From: Paenibacillus sp. MAEPY2
GTDB lineage: Bacteria > Bacillota > Bacilli > Paenibacillales > Paenibacillaceae
Direction: 5' to 3'
NCBI RefSeq assembly: GCF_000499205.1
Contig: NZ_AWUK01000027.1
Span: 62,001-126,000, forward strand
DNA length: 64,000 nucleotides
Numbering within the stretch: position 1 is the stretch's first letter; the number at the start of each line of letters is the position of its first letter. The translations under genes and the position numbers were made by a program. Of the stretch, positions 17,795-26,725 are shown in pieces. The notes beneath the pieces are model-generated. The model did not search any database and had not been told where the DNA came from. It saw nothing but the letters and a program-made list of their open reading frames with translations.

Positions 17795-19030
17795 ATGAAA
17801 AGTACACCAGCCTCATTAAGCACCCATTCTACATCCAGGGTACGTATGGCACTGATTCTGGGGACACTGTCGGCCTTTGGCCCGCTGTCCCTGGATATGT
17901 ATTTGCCGGCACTGCCCACACTGGCCGATGAATTTCAGTCCTCCACTTCTTATGCCCAGCTCAGTCTTACGGCATGTATGGTCGGGCTGGCGGCAGGACA
18001 GCTGTTGGCTGGGCCTCTAAGTGATGTGCGTGGTCGTCGTATGCCGCTTATTGCGGGTCTTATTCTCTATACAATCGCTTCCATACTCTGCCTGGTCAGC
18101 CCGACCATGGGTTCTTTTGTTGTGCTTCGGTTCATTCAGGGGGCAGCGGGAGCGGCGGGAATTGTCATCTCGCGTGCGGTGGTAAGGGACGTGTATTCCG
18201 GACCGGAGCTGACACGTTTCTTCTCGCTCTTAATGCTGATTAATGGTGTCGCACCGATAGCTGCACCGATTATCGGTGGACAATTGCTCGCGTATACATC
18301 GTGGCGCGGCGTATTTATTTTGCTGAGTATCATCGGTATTTTGACTTTAATTGCTGTGGTGGTTGGTCTTGGAGAGACCCTTCCTCCAGAACGCAGATCC
18401 AGCGGAGGGCTGAAGCAGACCCTGGTTACATTCCGCAAAATTGCGGGAGATCGCCAGTTCATGGGATATGCTTTAACCCAAGGGTTCGTAGCTGCTGGCA
18501 TGTTTGCCTACATATCCGGTTCGCCATTCGTACTTCAGAAAATATATGGCATCTCCCCGCAGATGTTCAGTGTCTGCTTCGCCATTAACGGTCTGGGCAT
18601 TATATTGGCAAGTCAGATCGCCGGAAGACTTGCAGGTAAAGTATCCGAAACCCGTCTGTTGATCGCAGGGCTGCTCACTGCTGCGCTGGGAGGAACATCT
18701 TTGCTCATTGCCATTCTGTCTGGAGGCAATCTGATTGCAGTCCTGATTCCTTTATTCCTCGTGGTATCCAGTGTGGGGTTGGTTAATACAGCTTCCTTCG
18801 CCCTGGCGATGGCTAATCAGGAGAAATCGGCAGGCAGTGCCTCTGCTCTTATTGGGGTAATGACGTTTCTCTTCGGCGGCATTGTCGCTCCGCTCGTAGG
18901 TCTGGGAGGAGAAGGCACAGCTGTGCCGATGGGCATTGTTATCGCTTGTGCGGATCTTGGCGCGTTGCTAATTTACGTTGTAATGGTAGGCAAGAGCGGC
19001 AGACGTCAGGATAAACAGCGACTGGTGTAA
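17795..19030 (+). CDS. Bcr/CflA-type MFS multidrug exporter
   Basis: 411-residue MFS protein of the drug:H+ antiporter-1 group with twelve helices. TM1 contains SAFGPLSLDMYLPALP, the Bcr/CflA hallmark; loop 2-3 has GPLSDVRGRRMPLI (motif A) and TM5 carries INGVAPIAAPIIGGQL (motif C-like, G and P rich). Homologues export bicyclomycin, chloramphenicol, sulfonamides or cysteine; the substrate here is not known. It starts 41 bases after the alarmone synthetase gene in the same direction and may share its transcript. Confidence 0.85.
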   Translation: MKSTPASLSTHSTSRVRMALILGTLSAFGPLSLDMYLPALPTLADEFQSSTSYAQLSLTACMVGLAAGQLLAGPLSDVRGRRMPLIAGLILYTIASILCLVSPTMGSFVVLRFIQGAAGAAGIVISRAVVRDVYSGPELTRFFSLLMLINGVAPIAAPIIGGQLLAYTSWRGVFILLSIIGILTLIAVVVGLGETLPPERRSSGGLKQTLVTFRKIAGDRQFMGYALTQGFVAAGMFAYISGSPFVLQKIYGISPQMFSVCFAINGLGIILASQIAGRLAGKVSETRLLIAGLLTAALGGTSLLIAILSGGNLIAVLIPLFLVVSSVGLVNTASFALAMANQEKSAGSASALIGVMTFLFGGIVAPLVGLGGEGTAVPMGIVIACADLGALLIYVVMVGKSGRRQDKQRLV

Positions 19031-19054
19031 AAAGTATTGCGTTGTTGCTTTGGC

Positions 19055-19101
19055 AAAAAAGCGCTCCAAGTGGAAGGTTTTGTCCTTCAGCTGGGGCGCT
19101 T
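19055..19101 (-). terminator. terminator for the minus-strand Pro/Gly-rich gene
   Basis: AGCGCTCC and GGAAGG pair with CCTTC and GGGGCGCT. On the minus strand the hairpin is followed by six T, so it ends the gene at 19121-19714; it may also stop the exporter transcript from the other side. Confidence 0.65.
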
Positions 19102-19120
19102 CTTCTATGTCTGAACGGGT

Positions 19121-19714
19121 TTAGCAAAGAGCAAACAAAATTTGTGTATTGAGCAGGATACCTGGAGTCAGAAACGGATAGAAGTAACCGATGACAAAAC
19201 CGAACAGATTAGTGGAAGGCCACATTAAGTAAACATCATTGTACGTAAATACAAGAGACCAGCGGTTGTAACAGAAATTTTGCAGTACACGATGCTCGGG
19301 ATCACGAGGCGTTGCTACTCCGGTTTGGGCAAACTGCACGGCCTGGGTCAGATTCTGTGGTTGTTGCTGGATGAATAGCGGTAGAAGGCCGGGACTGCTT
19401 TTGATCAGGTTATATAGAAAGACCATCTCTGAAGGGGGCTGACCTACAGGGCGAGGATAGGCGCTAAGCAAGGTGGGCAGATTGCCCTGTGACAGCTGAG
19501 CAGGAACACCCGGCGTCGTCCCAGGTACGCCTCCAGGAAAGTAGGGAGGTTGACCGCCTGTGCCTCCGCCTGGAGTGTAAGGGGGGTAAGAACCCGGTCC
19601 TCCCGGAATACCTGGCACGGGCTGACCACCTGGAACGCCACCTGGAAACAAAGGTGGGAGCTGATAAGAGCGATCTTCTCCATAACCTGAATATGTGTTA
19701 TATACGTAATCCAT
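19121..19714 (-). CDS. Pro/Gly-rich protein, unknown (surface or spore-coat-like)
   Basis: About 197 residues; I do not recognise the family. An N-terminal Tyr/Gly part (YNTYSGYGED) leads into a low-complexity block of P-G-G, G-V-P-G and Y-P-P-Y units at about residues 20-75, then a globular C-terminal half with YPRPVGQPPSEMVFLYNL, PLFIQQQPQNLTQ and a hydrophobic tail ending in LLNTQILFALC. There is no signal peptide. Such Pro/Gly/Tyr-rich heads occur in spore-coat and inner-coat proteins of Bacillales; that role is only suggested. The ATG at 19714 has GGAAGG upstream. The reading frame remains open far upstream, but that part is the regulatory gap. It diverges from the Fur-boxed lipoprotein gene. 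Confidence 0.65.
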   Translation of the reverse strand: MDYVYNTYSGYGEDRSYQLPPLFPGGVPGGQPVPGIPGGPGSYPPYTPGGGTGGQPPYFPGGVPGTTPGVPAQLSQGNLPTLLSAYPRPVGQPPSEMVFLYNLIKSSPGLLPLFIQQQPQNLTQAVQFAQTGVATPRDPEHRVLQNFCYNRWSLVFTYNDVYLMWPSTNLFGFVIGYFYPFLTPGILLNTQILFALC

Positions 19715-19838
19715 GTACGAACATCCTTCCTGTCGTCGTATTCTGGAATTAGCATATGGCGGCATTCGCCCAAATGTGAATCGTTCAAATGAATGCGCAT
19801 TCGGCCTTATCGGACAAAAACTGCATTGACAACTACGT

Positions 19839-19853
19839 TGATAACAATTATCA
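19839..19853. promoter_or_regulatory. Fur box
   Basis: TGATAACAATTATCA matches the 7-1-7 Fur consensus TGATAAT-N-ATTATCA in all but one position. It lies between the divergent Pro/Gly-rich and siderophore-binding genes, just upstream of the lipoprotein's -35. Confidence 0.82.
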
Positions 19854-19865
19854 TTGTCAATGGAA

Positions 19866-19892
19866 TTGGACAATAGTACATACAAGTATAAT
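19866..19892 (+). promoter_or_regulatory. candidate promoter of the siderophore-binding gene
   Basis: TTGGAC (19866-19871) and a perfect TATAAT (19887-19892). The 15-base spacer is short, so the -35 assignment is uncertain. It lies right beside the Fur box. Confidence 0.45.
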
Positions 19893-19974
19893 ATGCATGA
19901 ATAATGTATAAACGTCTAAGTCTGTCGTAACAACTCAATCCATTGAGGTGTTCATTTCGAAAGGGGATAGTCAC

Positions 19975-20949
19975 GTGTTTAAACAAAATAAAAAAATGAT
20001 CATGCTTCTGATCACGGTAATGGTCATGTCTATTTGGCTGGCAGCATGCGGATCGAAGCCAGCAGAGAACAATACTGCAGCGGAGACAGAGACACAGACA
20101 GAAGCTCCAGCAGAACGTACTCTGACAGATGCAATGGGCCACGAAGTGAAAATTCCGGCGAATCCCGAGCGTATTATCGCTTCCTATCTGGAAGACAACT
20201 TGGTTACACTTGGCGTTAAGCCAGTTGCCCAATGGTCTGTAGCCAACGGAATTCAGGAGTATTTGCAAAAGGATCTGGACGGTATTCCTACCATTGCCTT
20301 CGATCTTCCTTTTGAAGCGGTAGTAAGTTTCAACCCGGATCTGATTATTATCGGTTCGGAAAGTGTGGTTGAAGGTGAAAAATACGCGCAATACAGCAAA
20401 ATTGCACCTACGTATGTACTTGGTGATGAGATCAATAACGACTGGCGTAAAGCGTTGCTGAAAATCGGTGAGATTTTGAATAAAGGTGATGAAGCACAAA
20501 AAGCGCTGGATGATTACGAAGTCAAAGCCAAAGAAATCAAAGAAAAACTGAACACAGTTACAGGTGGAACGAAATCTGCTGCAGCCATTTGGCTGGTGAG
20601 TGGCAAGTTCTTCATCGTAAGTGACAACGTATCGAGTGGAGAAGTAATGTACAAGGACCTTGGGCTTGCAGAGCCTGAAGTGGTGAAAGAAATCTCTGCC
20701 AATGCGACGGGTAACTGGTCTTCCATCTCGCTTGAAAAATTGGCGGAAATGGATGTTGACTACCTCTTCTTTGTGAACAGTGATGAAGGTACTGGCGCAG
20801 AAGCACTCAAAGATCCGGTTTGGCAGAGCATCCCTGCGGTGAAAAATGGTAACTTGTTCGAATTTACCCGTTCGAGTAGCTGGTTGTATAGCGGAGTTCA
20901 AGCAAACCTTCAAATTATGGAAGACATCCAAAACAGTATCGTAAAATAA
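19975..20949 (+). CDS. iron-siderophore ABC transporter substrate-binding lipoprotein
   Basis: 324-residue class III (FecB/FhuD-type) binding protein. The N-terminus is a lipoprotein signal: Lys-rich start, hydrophobic core and the lipobox LAAC with Cys25. After an acidic Thr/Glu linker, the mature protein shows the usual opening RTLTDAMGHEVKIPANPERI, then two lobes joined by a long helix. It should capture a ferric siderophore outside the membrane for an FecCD-type permease, but no permease or ATPase gene is nearby, so it must work with a system encoded elsewhere. The GTG at 19975 is chosen for GAAAGGGG eight bases upstream. The Fur box upstream indicates iron repression. Confidence 0.88.
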   Translation: MFKQNKKMIMLLITVMVMSIWLAACGSKPAENNTAAETETQTEAPAERTLTDAMGHEVKIPANPERIIASYLEDNLVTLGVKPVAQWSVANGIQEYLQKDLDGIPTIAFDLPFEAVVSFNPDLIIIGSESVVEGEKYAQYSKIAPTYVLGDEINNDWRKALLKIGEILNKGDEAQKALDDYEVKAKEIKEKLNTVTGGTKSAAAIWLVSGKFFIVSDNVSSGEVMYKDLGLAEPEVVKEISANATGNWSSISLEKLAEMDVDYLFFVNSDEGTGAEALKDPVWQSIPAVKNGNLFEFTRSSSWLYSGVQANLQIMEDIQNSIVK

Positions 20950-20979
20950 CAGATATCAAATACGAAGTCGAATGTTTAT

Positions 20980-21015
20980 ACTCCTTGGTGCGATGAGCAC
21001 CAGGGAGTTTTTTTG
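20980..21015 (+). terminator. rho-independent terminator
   Basis: ACTCC-TTGGTGC pairs with GCACCA-GGGAGT around a five-base loop, followed by seven T. Confidence 0.88.
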
Positions 21016-21105
21016 TGATTTCAACATTTTAAGATATATAATATTAATGAAGAGAAGCTCTTGAGAGATGAGTATCGCTTCATGACAAGGAAGGGGACAT
21101 TCTGA

Positions 21106-21726
21106 ATGTTTACACTAGATCCACGCGAATTAACCGGAAGAGAAAACTATAAATTGATGAGCGGTTCGGTGGTACCACGCCCAATCGCATTTGTGACAAC
21201 ACTTTCTCAAGATGGCAGCGTCATTAATGCAGCGCCCTTCAGTTTCTTTAATGTAGTCAGCTCTGACCCGCCGCTATTATCCATTTCCATTGCTCGCAAG
21301 GAAGGGGTTATGAAAGATACGGCACGCAATGTGCTTGCCATGCAAGAACTGGTTGTACATATTTGCGATGAAGCAATCGCTCTGGATATGAACGAGACAG
21401 CAGCCATGCTGGAGCCCCACGAAAGTGAGCTGGAACGGACCAATCTGACGACTGTGCCAAGTAACGTAGTGTCCGTACCGGGGATACAGGAAGCGCTTGT
21501 TCGGATGGAGTGCACACTCTATCAGCATATTCCGATATCGAACGATGAGGGGAAACCCGTGAGTGATCTGCTTCTGGTTCGCATTGTACAGTATCATTTC
21601 AGTGAGAACGTGTATGATCCTGCCACCAAATATATATTAATGGACCAGCTGAAACCAATCAGCAGACTGGCAGGAAATGACTATGCCAAACTTGGCGAGA
21701 GATTTACAGTGGTCCGCCCGGAGTAG
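21106..21726 (+). CDS. flavin reductase-like (flavoredoxin family) protein
   Basis: 206 residues, the FMN-binding split-barrel flavin reductase-like domain throughout. Family features visible: SGSVVPRPIAFVTT near the start (phosphate-binding region), NAAPFSFFNVVSSDPPLLSIS, and KDTARNV. Members bind FMN and act as flavin reductases or flavoredoxins; the electron partner is unknown. The ATG follows AAGGAAGGGG. It is a single-gene unit, preceded by the lipoprotein terminator and followed by an inverted repeat. Confidence 0.85.
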   Translation: MFTLDPRELTGRENYKLMSGSVVPRPIAFVTTLSQDGSVINAAPFSFFNVVSSDPPLLSISIARKEGVMKDTARNVLAMQELVVHICDEAIALDMNETAAMLEPHESELERTNLTTVPSNVVSVPGIQEALVRMECTLYQHIPISNDEGKPVSDLLLVRIVQYHFSENVYDPATKYILMDQLKPISRLAGNDYAKLGERFTVVRPE

Positions 21727-21790
21727 CATCGGTTCAGGCTGAACAGCCTGTAGATGGATAGGTCTATATAATAATCTTCGTCTAATAAGG

Positions 21791-21840
21791 CGGACAACTT
21801 ATGTGTAATTCGCATATGTTGTCCGTCTTTGCTTGTTTCA
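21791..21840 (+). terminator. inverted repeat, probable terminator
   Basis: CGGACAAC (21791-21798) pairs with GTTGTCCG (21828-21835) with further pairing of CATA/TATG inside; the T tract (TCTTTG) is weak. Confidence 0.55.
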
Positions 21841-21931
21841 TGAACATAAAGGGGGCAAGCTCTGAATAGACTTGTACTATATCCTGCACATGTGACATGA
21901 ACCTATTTTATATATAAGGGGGTTGGAGCCG

Positions 21932-23086
21932 ATGAACCAACTTGATGGAACAGTAGCAGCAAGTATCATGGGAATAGGAACGGCATTGCCTAGTCACCGC
22001 ATTGAGCAAAAGGATGTGTCTGCCCGGCTCGCACAAGCGCTGGAGCATGAGCCGGATTCCAGACGATGGGCTAAGCGAATATTCAACCAGTGCGGTGTCG
22101 AGACGCGTTATACATGTGAACCGAACCTGCTGGAGCCTGTAGAGTCTTGTCGTTATCTGCCCTTTACCCAGGCGGAGAACGTTCCGACTACAGCCGAACG
22201 TATGACTAAATATAAGACGGCTGCCGTTCCTCTTGGTTTCAAGGCAGCACGTCAGGCACTTGAGGATGCCGTCGTTTTAACTTCGGAGATTACACATCTC
22301 ATTACCGTCAGTTGTACCGGACAGTTTCTGCCCGGTCTTGATGTTCGGCTGATTCAGCAGCTTGAACTATCGCCGCGTGTAAACCGGATTCCGCTTGTAT
22401 TTCAGGGATGTGCCGCCGGTCTGAAAGCTATACAATTGGCGAATTCGATTGTGACGAGTGAAAAAGACGCAACGGTTCTTATTGTATGTGTGGAGCTGTG
22501 CACCCTTCATTTTCAGCCCTCTGCCAAGCGGGATGACCTGTTCGCAGCGTCCTTCTTTGGGGATGGGGCTTCGGCCTGTGTTGTCGGCCTGTCCGGAACA
22601 GGGCGCAAGGAACTGTTCCGACTGGGGGACGGACAATCCGTTTTGCTGCCAGACTGTTCGGAAGAGATGATCTGGGAAGTGGGCAATACCGGCTTCGATC
22701 TGTATCTCTCGCCACAGATTCCGAAGCTGCTCGGCTTGCATCTTGGTCCAGAAGTTGAACATTTGCTGAACGGCAGTGATCTACCTGAAATCTGGGCGAT
22801 TCACCCCGGAGGCAGAGGCATCGTGGATGCGGTGCAGAAGCTTTACCAGCTCTCGGATGAACAGGTCGAATACAGCCGAAGCATTCTACGGGATTATGGA
22901 AATCTATCCTCCGTGACGATTCTATTTGTATTACAAGCTATCCGAGAGGATTATAGCATAAGGGAAGAGGCTTCCAGCGGAATTGCGCTTGCTTTTGGAC
23001 CGGGACTCACAGCGGAATTGCTTCCTTTTACTTATGTTCCTGCATCCGTTGAAGTAAGAGAGCCCGTGAATCAAAGCGTGATCTGA
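21932..23086 (+). CDS. type III polyketide synthase
   Basis: 384-residue chalcone/stilbene synthase-like enzyme of the bacterial BpsA/BcsA type, which condenses an acyl-CoA starter with malonyl-CoA units to pyrones or resorcinols. The catalytic triad is visible: Cys128 in VSCTGQFLPG, the His of IHPGGRGIVD (about residue 290) and the Asn of YGNLSSVT (about 325). FFGDGASACVVG is the conserved glycine loop. The ATG at 21932 is preferred to a TTG three codons earlier that lacks spacing to the GGGGG. In B. subtilis the partner is an isoprenylcysteine methyltransferase-like BpsB; here instead an MMPL-type exporter starts 42 bases after the stop, suggesting a lipid product that is exported. Confidence 0.9.
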   Translation: MNQLDGTVAASIMGIGTALPSHRIEQKDVSARLAQALEHEPDSRRWAKRIFNQCGVETRYTCEPNLLEPVESCRYLPFTQAENVPTTAERMTKYKTAAVPLGFKAARQALEDAVVLTSEITHLITVSCTGQFLPGLDVRLIQQLELSPRVNRIPLVFQGCAAGLKAIQLANSIVTSEKDATVLIVCVELCTLHFQPSAKRDDLFAASFFGDGASACVVGLSGTGRKELFRLGDGQSVLLPDCSEEMIWEVGNTGFDLYLSPQIPKLLGLHLGPEVEHLLNGSDLPEIWAIHPGGRGIVDAVQKLYQLSDEQVEYSRSILRDYGNLSSVTILFVLQAIREDYSIREEASSGIALAFGPGLTAELLPFTYVPASVEVREPVNQSVI

Positions 23087-23128
23087 AAAGAAACTGAATT
23101 ACCAATCTGATATCAGAGGAGCTTGGGT

Positions 23129-25378
23129 ATGGGTTATCGCAGCCTTGCTGTCCTCATTAGCCGATATCCGCGATTCATCATTCTCTGCTGGGTGTTTGTC
23201 ATCGGGATGTCAGCCGTCTGGGCGTGGAGATTGCCCGGTAATGTTCAGGATCATGGATTGAACTTCAACCAGGGAGATGCTCATGCTGTAGAGCTTGTTC
23301 TTGAGAAAGAGTTCCATGTTCCTGCTGATCCGGTTATTCTTCTTTTTGAAAAAAAGACAGGCACTACCCTTGCCGAATTCCGAGGCTGGATTCAAGATCG
23401 ACTGCAACAGGTTCGCACACTTTCAGGTGTAACGTCCATAATTTCTCCGCTTGAAGCACCTGGAAGCCAGATGCTGCGGGGGGATGTAGCCTACGCCTTG
23501 CTAGGGTTTGATGTACCCTCTCACAAGATGGGTCAACCCCTGGAACAGCTGCAATCCATACTTACAACAGACGATTTGGGAATGATCCGAATAACAGGGA
23601 AATCCGTTGTACAGCAGGATGTAAACCGTCTCAGTTTCCGCGATTTGGAACGGGCAGAGGTTGTGGGTCTGCCGCTTGCTCTCGTCATTTTGTGTTTTGC
23701 GTTCAGAGGGCTTTATGCGGCTCTCCTTGCTGTCATTATGGGGGTATCCGGTGTCATAACGGCAATGGGGGTCACTTCCCTCATGGGCTACCATCTGGCG
23801 CTCTCCAATTTTGTGATCAACGTGATTCCAATGGTGGGAATGGCCCTCAGCATCGACTTTGCCCTGATTATTCTCAGCAGATATAGGGAGGAACTTCAGC
23901 AAGGTCAGAATAGTGGAGAAGCGGGTGCAGGGGAAGAGAAAGTACTGCAGAGAACGCTGCGTACAGCGGGAAGAGCGGTATTCTTTTCTGCGGCATGTGT
24001 GCTGTTGGGACTGCTCGGTCTCTTATGGATTAGGCTGCCGATGTTCCTGAGTGTATCCCTGGGAGCCATAATTGTGCTCGTTATATCGGTCCTGCTGAAT
24101 ATAACACTACTGCCAGCGATTCTATCCCTTAATTCAGTGCACATCTTTAGACAAAGGTTCGGGTATTCCATTTTTTCAAAGCAGGTTAAGCACCAAAAAA
24201 CGATGGAGTCACTTTCAATCTGGGCAGTCTGGTCAGGCATGATTATGAAACGCCCAGTTCGCATGGCACTGCTTGGAACGGGTGCACTGCTTCTTTTTGT
24301 TTTACCGGTTACCCGGCTAGAGCTGGCTATTCCAGATGCTTCATCCCTGCCTGCCAGGATGGAGTCTCGTCAGACGACGGAGCAGTTACAGCGCATTTTT
24401 GAACAAAAGAACGTCTCTGCTGTAGAAATTGTGATTGGTGGAACGGCAGAGCCGTTGAGTGCTTCCCACTGGCGGGTTGCGTTGAATAAAATGCAAGAGC
24501 TTCAGCAGGATTCGAATGTGATGAGTGTTGAATCCGCATGGGGAATCATGCTGCCGGACAAGTTCACCTCCCAAACCCAATTAACAATGAACATTTTATC
24601 GTCATCTCTGCCTGAAGCGCTGAACGAAACCCGATCTCAGCAGCCTTCATGGCTGCGTTTATATGTGTCTGACCATTCCATTCGTATGGTAGCTACCATA
24701 CACGGAGCATCCGGCTCAGATGAGGCTGCTTCCTGGCTCGATCAGATGAGGGACAAGGACGCCGCTAACTCCATTTCCTCAATACCGCTGCGTTATGGCG
24801 GAGAGGCAGTCAAGCAGCGTGAAATCATGCAAGAAGTTTCAGGCCAACTGCCCAAAGTGCTGGTGTTTGTTATAGTAACGAATTATCTCGTATTGCTCGC
24901 AGCATTCCGGTCATTACTCATTCCCATCAAAGCCATTCTGATGAACCTGCTCAGCCTGGCTGCTTCATTCGGAGTCCTTGTACTGGTCTTCAATCAGGGA
25001 CATTTGGGCATGGAGCCGTCTGCCATTGCGATCATGATTCCCGTTTTCATTGCTGGGCTCGTATTTGGTATCTCAATGGACTATGGCGTATTCATGCTGT
25101 CCCGCATCCAGGAGGTATACAGACGAACAGGGGATAGTGATCTGGCTGTACAGCAAGGACTCGCTTCAACCGGACGTCTGATTACATCGGCGGCGGCGAT
25201 TCTGCTAGCAGTGACCGTGCCGTTTGCCTTTGCTGACGTGGCGGGTGTAAAACAGCTCGGGATCGGAATTACGGCAGCGGTATTCATTGATGTTACCCTT
25301 ATCCGTTTGGTACTGGTACCTGCGCTCATGAAACTGATGGGCAGATGGAACTGGTGGCTACCTGGGTTCAGGGAATAA
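23129..25378 (+). CDS. MMPL/RND-family transporter
   Basis: 749-residue membrane protein of the MMPL branch of the RND superfamily, with two repeats: TM1 (about residues 15-35), a roughly 120-residue external domain, TM2-6, then TM7 (about 370-390), a second external domain and TM8-12. In the first TM4 region the sequence GMALSIDFALIILSRYRE and in the second GISMDYGVFMLSRIQE carry the Asp-Tyr/Phe proton-relay pattern of MmpL proteins. In mycobacteria such proteins export polyketide lipids and trehalose esters. The ATG at 23129 has AGAGGAG eight bases upstream. The 42-base distance to the type III PKS indicates an operon, and a hairpin closes the unit. Confidence 0.87.
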   Translation: MGYRSLAVLISRYPRFIILCWVFVIGMSAVWAWRLPGNVQDHGLNFNQGDAHAVELVLEKEFHVPADPVILLFEKKTGTTLAEFRGWIQDRLQQVRTLSGVTSIISPLEAPGSQMLRGDVAYALLGFDVPSHKMGQPLEQLQSILTTDDLGMIRITGKSVVQQDVNRLSFRDLERAEVVGLPLALVILCFAFRGLYAALLAVIMGVSGVITAMGVTSLMGYHLALSNFVINVIPMVGMALSIDFALIILSRYREELQQGQNSGEAGAGEEKVLQRTLRTAGRAVFFSAACVLLGLLGLLWIRLPMFLSVSLGAIIVLVISVLLNITLLPAILSLNSVHIFRQRFGYSIFSKQVKHQKTMESLSIWAVWSGMIMKRPVRMALLGTGALLLFVLPVTRLELAIPDASSLPARMESRQTTEQLQRIFEQKNVSAVEIVIGGTAEPLSASHWRVALNKMQELQQDSNVMSVESAWGIMLPDKFTSQTQLTMNILSSSLPEALNETRSQQPSWLRLYVSDHSIRMVATIHGASGSDEAASWLDQMRDKDAANSISSIPLRYGGEAVKQREIMQEVSGQLPKVLVFVIVTNYLVLLAAFRSLLIPIKAILMNLLSLAASFGVLVLVFNQGHLGMEPSAIAIMIPVFIAGLVFGISMDYGVFMLSRIQEVYRRTGDSDLAVQQGLASTGRLITSAAAILLAVTVPFAFADVAGVKQLGIGITAAVFIDVTLIRLVLVPALMKLMGRWNWWLPGFRE

Positions 25379-25401
25379 AAGGCCAGATCAAGAAGGATGT
25401 T

Positions 25402-25442
25402 CTCGGAGCCTGAAGTTCAGGTATGCGAGGATATCTTTTTTT
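25402..25442 (+). terminator. probable terminator of the PKS-MMPL unit
   Basis: CCTGA/TCAGG inner stem and CTCG/CGAG outer stem, followed by a run of seven T. Confidence 0.6.
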
Positions 25443-25663
25443 CATCAAAATAGTGTGAATCAAGCCCAAAACAGGCAATAATGTTCAATTCGCGGGCTGT
25501 ACGGTGATTTATAATAGACTGGACAAGTCCACCATAAATTTTTAAATACATCTATTTAAATTGAACAAAACATTTACTCGAGAACGGAGAGGACAGAAAT
25601 AACCTGAAGAAGTTGAGCTAAATAATTTATATACTATTTGAATGGACAGGAGGGATGAACGGT

Positions 25664-26683
25664 ATGTCGGATATTGAATCCTATTTGCAAAAACAAACAA
25701 GCCCGCGCGGACGGTCCGCTTATCAGGCAGGTCAGGCCCTTGACCCATGGCGCAGTCAGTTGCGCACACGGATTAAAGAGCGGCTGGGCGGTTTCCCAAC
25801 CGTGGCTGCGGAGCTGAATCCCGTACTCCTGGAACGCACGGCATGTGACGGCTATATCCGGGAGCGGGTTGAGATTACAACCTATGCGGGGTTACGCATG
25901 CCCATCTACATGTTGATACCGAATGTGGTAAGCGCTACCAAAGAGCCGCGTCCAGCTCTTATAGCTTGTCATGGACACGGATATGGCAGCCGGGAGATCT
26001 CCGGCATGGAACCCGACGGTTCACCGCGTAGAGGAGAGCCCGGCCTGCATAAAGACTTCGCCGTCGCTCTTGTACAGCGTGGATATGTGGTTGCCGCTCC
26101 TGAATTGCTTGGATTTGGTGACCGAAGGCTGGAGGAGGATCGGGATGCACCACCAGGGGCAAGCTCCTGTACCAAAATTGCGGCCCATCTGCTCATGACA
26201 GGGCAGACCCTGGCCGGACATCGAATCTATGAGACGATGCGTGTGCTTGATTACATAACCACCCGTCCTGAAGCTTCCTCAGGGCGTATCGGCAGTATGG
26301 GCATCTCGGGTGGTGGACTCGTTACGGCATTCACTGCTGCGTTGGATGAACGGTGTCGTGCGGCTGTTGTGAGCGGTTACGCCAATACATTTCAGGGCAG
26401 CATACTGGACAGAAATCATTGCCTCGATAATTATATCCCAGGAATTTTGAGGGAAGCAGAGCTGCCGGATATCATCGGTCTGATTGCACCTAGGCCGCTG
26501 TTTATTGAAGCCGGAAGTGAAGATCAGGTATTTCCGCTGCCAACAGCAAAAGAAGCTTATGCCCGATTGACCAAAATCTATGAGCAGGCGGGCGCACAGA
26601 AATGGCTGGATGCAGACTTTTTTACAGGTGGACATGAAATTAGCGGAGCGAAAGCCTATGATTGGCTTGATTACGTTCTATAA
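25664..26683 (+). CDS. alpha/beta hydrolase, acetylxylan-esterase-like
   Basis: 339-residue alpha/beta-hydrolase. A long N-terminal helical part precedes the core; the oxyanion strand is ALIACHGHGYGSR near residue 105, the nucleophile elbow is MGISGGG near 215, an Asp appears in EAGSEDQVFP and the His in GGHEISG near the end. This layout resembles the abhydrolase/acetyl-xylan-esterase-like family often met beside polysaccharide lyase and esterase genes. It has no signal peptide, so it acts on imported material. The ATG at 25664 is placed nine bases after AGGAGG; an ATG at 25655 abuts it. A secreted acetylesterase gene follows after 42 bases. Confidence 0.78.
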   Translation: MSDIESYLQKQTSPRGRSAYQAGQALDPWRSQLRTRIKERLGGFPTVAAELNPVLLERTACDGYIRERVEITTYAGLRMPIYMLIPNVVSATKEPRPALIACHGHGYGSREISGMEPDGSPRRGEPGLHKDFAVALVQRGYVVAAPELLGFGDRRLEEDRDAPPGASSCTKIAAHLLMTGQTLAGHRIYETMRVLDYITTRPEASSGRIGSMGISGGGLVTAFTAALDERCRAAVVSGYANTFQGSILDRNHCLDNYIPGILREAELPDIIGLIAPRPLFIEAGSEDQVFPLPTAKEAYARLTKIYEQAGAQKWLDADFFTGGHEISGAKAYDWLDYVL

Positions 26684-26725
26684 GGAAATTATACAAATAG
26701 TACCCTGAGAGGAGTGTTGTTAGTC

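Noticed and set aside
19807..20931. 374-residue open frame on the minus strand opposite the siderophore-binding gene
   Set aside because: It is Phe/Arg/Cys-rich without domain character, fully antisense to a clear lipoprotein gene, and has no ribosome site.
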